Part shown: piece by piece, positions 61,314-64,000 of the stretch
How the letters are laid out: each line of letters opens with the position of its first letter
Numbering within the stretch: position 1 is the first letter of the stretch
NCBI GenBank assembly: GCA_022539475.1
Contig: VCMS01000203.1
Span: 16,761-80,760, forward strand
DNA: 64,000 nucleotides
Origin: Gracilaria domingensis
Taxonomy: Eukaryota > Rhodophyta > Florideophyceae > Gracilariales > Gracilariaceae
Reading direction: 5' to 3'
Translations under genes and position numbers: made by a program
The notes under the pieces: generated by a model
What the model saw: only the letters and a program-made list of their open reading frames with translations
Database searches by the model: none
What the model was told of the DNA's origin: nothing

Positions 61314-63509
61314 ATGAGCTCGCAGGTCCCGATCGGAGAGCAAGGCGAAGGGTTGAACGTCGTTAAAGACACGGCTAAATTCGCTATGGCCGCCCCTCGC
61401 GCCACTTTGGACAGTGTTTCGGTTGGCCACCGCAGCACACGAAGTAACGCGACGGCCTACGTTACCGCTTCAGATGAACCCGAACGGATCCTTCGTGGAA
61501 ACCTGTCTAAGGGTAACCAGAACGGTCGAAAGAGGAAAAACAAGTCCTCCGCTTCCGTTACGGAGGCCCAGAAGCAGCCGCAGGACGCTACCGGCCCCGC
61601 AGCTTTGCTTCCCTCCGAATGGAAGGCTCATCACCAGTTATGGTCGGAAATTGCTGCGTACGCACTGGAAGAACTCTGAACGAAAATTAAAGTCCATGTC
61701 CTCATGGCTGTGGAACTCTACTTTCGGAAGGGGATTCTTGAACTGTTAAAAAACGATCTCCCACCGCTCGTACGTGATATTGTCCAGAAAGTCTTCAACA
61801 CCGAACGGACTGATACGGACGTCCAAGAAATCTGAGCAGTACATTGGCCGCTTTGGTAGCCAAGCTACCACCCCAACCCCCAAAATTTGCACCTGGCCGT
61901 GCGGACGAAGGCACCGATAACGATTAGCGAGATACCCAACCGGAATTGAAGAAGAGTTCAACGAAGGATCCGACCGGGGTATATCTCCCACCAGTTGTAC
62001 GACAGAAAGACCCGGACAAAAGCTCGAATGATTCCTCAGACGAGAAGAGAGATCGCCGCCGTAGAGGCGGTAGACCGAGCGGAAACTTCGATTCAGAACA
62101 TTCACCACACCGAAGAAACCGACGTCGGCACCGCAGAGGGCGACGACACACCGACACGAACTTCTAGCCCTCCCACTCATCGTCAGAGGACGAGCACACC
62201 GGTACGGATGTTGATAGGGACTCCCAAAGTCCCCGGAGGAGGGGCAAGTCCGGACGGTATCGTTCCCGTCCTGGCGGGCTCGCGATGAAGCGCATATGAC
62301 CTTTGAACGAGAAGTTCGCGAAAGTGGTGGACTGACGTACGTGCAGGCTATATCGCCGTAGCCAGAAGTACGATTCAAACGTGGCGCGAAACATTTCGCT
62401 CTACCAAAAAAAAATTGAACGTGCAGATGGACGGACATTCTTTTTCAAGAACGGATCCTATTTCCGGTCTCAACTTCCTGCAGTGGTTCAAAACCCCTTG
62501 CAACCACAACGGACTTACAGAGGGAGCAGCCTTCCGGTGCTTCCAGTTTTACCTGACCGGACCCGCGCACACTTTGGTTCAATCTCGTCTAACTGGAGAA
62601 TTGGGCGCGGTAGACGCCCCAAGGGAAGAGGCGCTCCAAACGTACGAAGAGTTAGTTAACTTTCTTTTGAAAAAGTACGCAACGGACGAAGTGATCGCCG
62701 ACGCCTGTTCGGAGGTTACACTTTACCGACAATCTTCGGGAATGTCCGAAACGGAGTTCGCCCAGAAACTCTGGACGAAGGCTCTGAGATGTGGTAACGT
62801 TCTCACGGACCGGAACCTGAAAGGCATCTTTGTCGAAGGACTTCTTCCCGCTATACGGTCAAAGGTGAGAAATCACCTTGCTTCCCATCCAAACATTGGT
62901 ACGACGCACCCGCTCGATACGCGGAATCATACGGTGACATGCACCTTGCCTCGAGGCGCCAATCCGTACGGGTCGACACTCAGAGCCATTTCGCTCGCCC
63001 ACCGGCAGCACGATTCACTCGGAAGGTGCACAGTGTGGAAACTCCGTTCGAATCGGTTTACTCTCTATTGGATGAAGAAGGCGACCAGGCTTTGATCATG
63101 TCGCGAGGTTCGTCTGTGCCGTCTCCGCCCATCACTCGTTCAGTTTCAACACCGGCACAGTCTGTACGGTCCAAGTGCTCCGAGTCCTGGAGTCCAGAAC
63201 GTTCAGGGACAAGTGGCGAGGGACCAAACCTGCGGCATCTGTCTTTCTAAAGAGCCCAACTGTTGCCAGTTATTGCCTCCGGATCTCAAGAAAAAGCTGT
63301 TGGCCATACGGAAAGCAAATTACAAACGTAGTCGCGAAGAGGGCTTTTACAGTGGTTCTCAAGCCGCTCGGAGAATTAGCTCCCAAAGCAAGGACATTGG
63401 GTACCGCCAGACTGGGCAGGCCCACCCGCAAAATCCCTCGCGGTGCCAACAGACCATGTTAGTCGAAGAGCTCGCACCGGTACAGGGAAACGAACCGGAG
63501 GGTGCGTAG
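61314..63509 (+). pseudogene. Retrotransposon Gag, decayed copy 2
   Basis: Three segments lie in one frame: 61314-61679, 62415-63095 and 63213-63509, with good protein-like sequence continuing past the TGA at 61677 (VELYFRKGILELLKND). A neighbouring frame carries the reading through about 62940-63210. The capsid-like part (FLQWFKTPCNHNGLTEGAAF, KALRCGNVL, VEGLLPAIRSKV) resembles the first copy in layout but not closely in DNA. A Cys motif (CGICLSKEPNCC) sits where the zinc knuckle would be. The element is broken by stops and frameshifts; its pol, if any, lies beyond the window. Confidence 0.65.
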
Positions 63510-64000
63510 AGGCGTCGCTTCCTCCAAAGATGCCTTGCTTCAAACTGTCCCCTAGTAGAATCTCATTATTGTAGAGGAGTGAGTAAAAGAGAACATTTTG
63601 CCCTCCCTAGAAGCTGCGAAGTAGGGGTGAATCAGAGAACGAACAACGTATGGCTTTTACCTTTAGGTACACTATATAAGAACCTGCTCCACATCGTAAA
63701 TGAACACCCCGTATGATACCGTTTTGCATGCCACTCTGACCGTAAACGACCCTCTTTGTTCCCTTTTCTACGCTAAAAGGCCCGCGTTCTACCCGTATCT
63801 GCACCATTTCGTGCGCAGAATGACCGCCTATTCGTTCTTTTTCCATGATATCTTCGATCAGTACCAGGTCCTTTCATTATGGTACAGATCCGATCTGTCT
63901 CTTGCAGATGCTAGTTTTTGGCGAGGGTCGTCCAGAAATTGGCAAGGGTCGTCCAGTAAATTTTTTGAAAAAATATCGAGATCAATTATTTTCAAAATCT
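63510..64000. other. Downstream of the second gag remnant
   Basis: No gene supported. Contains a tandem pair at 63920-63962. Confidence 0.4.
63920..63962. repeat. Tandem duplication, 21-22 bp unit
   Basis: Unit 1 is 63920-63940 and unit 2 is 63941-63962. They differ by one substitution and one inserted base; both contain AGGGTCGTCCAG. Confidence 0.85.

Noticed and set aside
1-64000. CRISPR arrays, operons, ribosome binding sites and bacterial attachment sites
   Set aside because: No regularly spaced repeats and gene style is eukaryotic nuclear; such features do not apply.

Overview
This is nuclear DNA from a photosynthetic eukaryote, most likely a red alga. I favour a florideophyte of the Chondrus type, inferred from gene content and style rather than from any database match. 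The reasons are: nearly all genes are long single-exon frames packed on both strands; plastid-type proteins (DXR, an ABC1 kinase, a rubredoxin, a RimO-like enzyme, a LETM1-like protein) sit beside mitochondrial and endomembrane genes; several plastid-type N-termini carry a phenylalanine soon after the Met, as red algal transit peptides do; there is a cytochrome b5 front-end desaturase; and gene-dense stretches are flanked by transposon-rich ground. Introns are rare but present. One gene (19268-20090) has two short GT-AG introns that restore a continuous domain. 

Layout. 1-4.7 kb is transposon ground with an unbroken hAT-type transposase gene. 4.8-6.1 kb is an APH/choline-kinase-like gene cut by one in-frame TGA. 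6.1-8.6 kb is gene-poor. 8.6-53.6 kb is the gene-dense core: pICln, a class I methyltransferase, a kinase-PP2C fusion, a two-LIM protein, a sugar porter, a spliced SRPBCC protein, an ABC1 kinase, mitochondrial uS2, CRY-DASH, a transmembrane pseudoprotease, IPP isomerase, a QTGAL/B3GNTL1-like glycosyltransferase, COG8, a front-end desaturase, rubredoxin, eIF3m, a RimO-like enzyme, NCA2, ABITRAM, DXR, a LETM1-like protein, a Ca3427-like binding protein and an OTU protease. 53.6-57.3 kb is AT-rich and gene-free. 57.3-64 kb holds two decayed retrotransposon gag genes with no pol. 

Working together. DXR and IPP isomerase both belong to isoprenoid supply. ABC1 kinase, rubredoxin, the RimO-like enzyme and the LETM1-like protein are probably plastid proteins. 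uS2 and NCA2 are mitochondrial. COG8 serves the Golgi. eIF3m, pICln and the QTGAL-like enzyme act in translation, methylosome and tRNA modification. Several gene pairs diverge from GC- and CpG-rich intergenic stretches of about 0.5-0.7 kb carrying CCAAT/ATTGG motifs. The most unusual items are a membrane-anchored trypsin-like protein whose catalytic His and Ser are Gln and Thr, the kinase-phosphatase fusion with altered kinase motifs, the TGA-interrupted kinase-fold gene, and a compact set of hairpins upstream of pICln.
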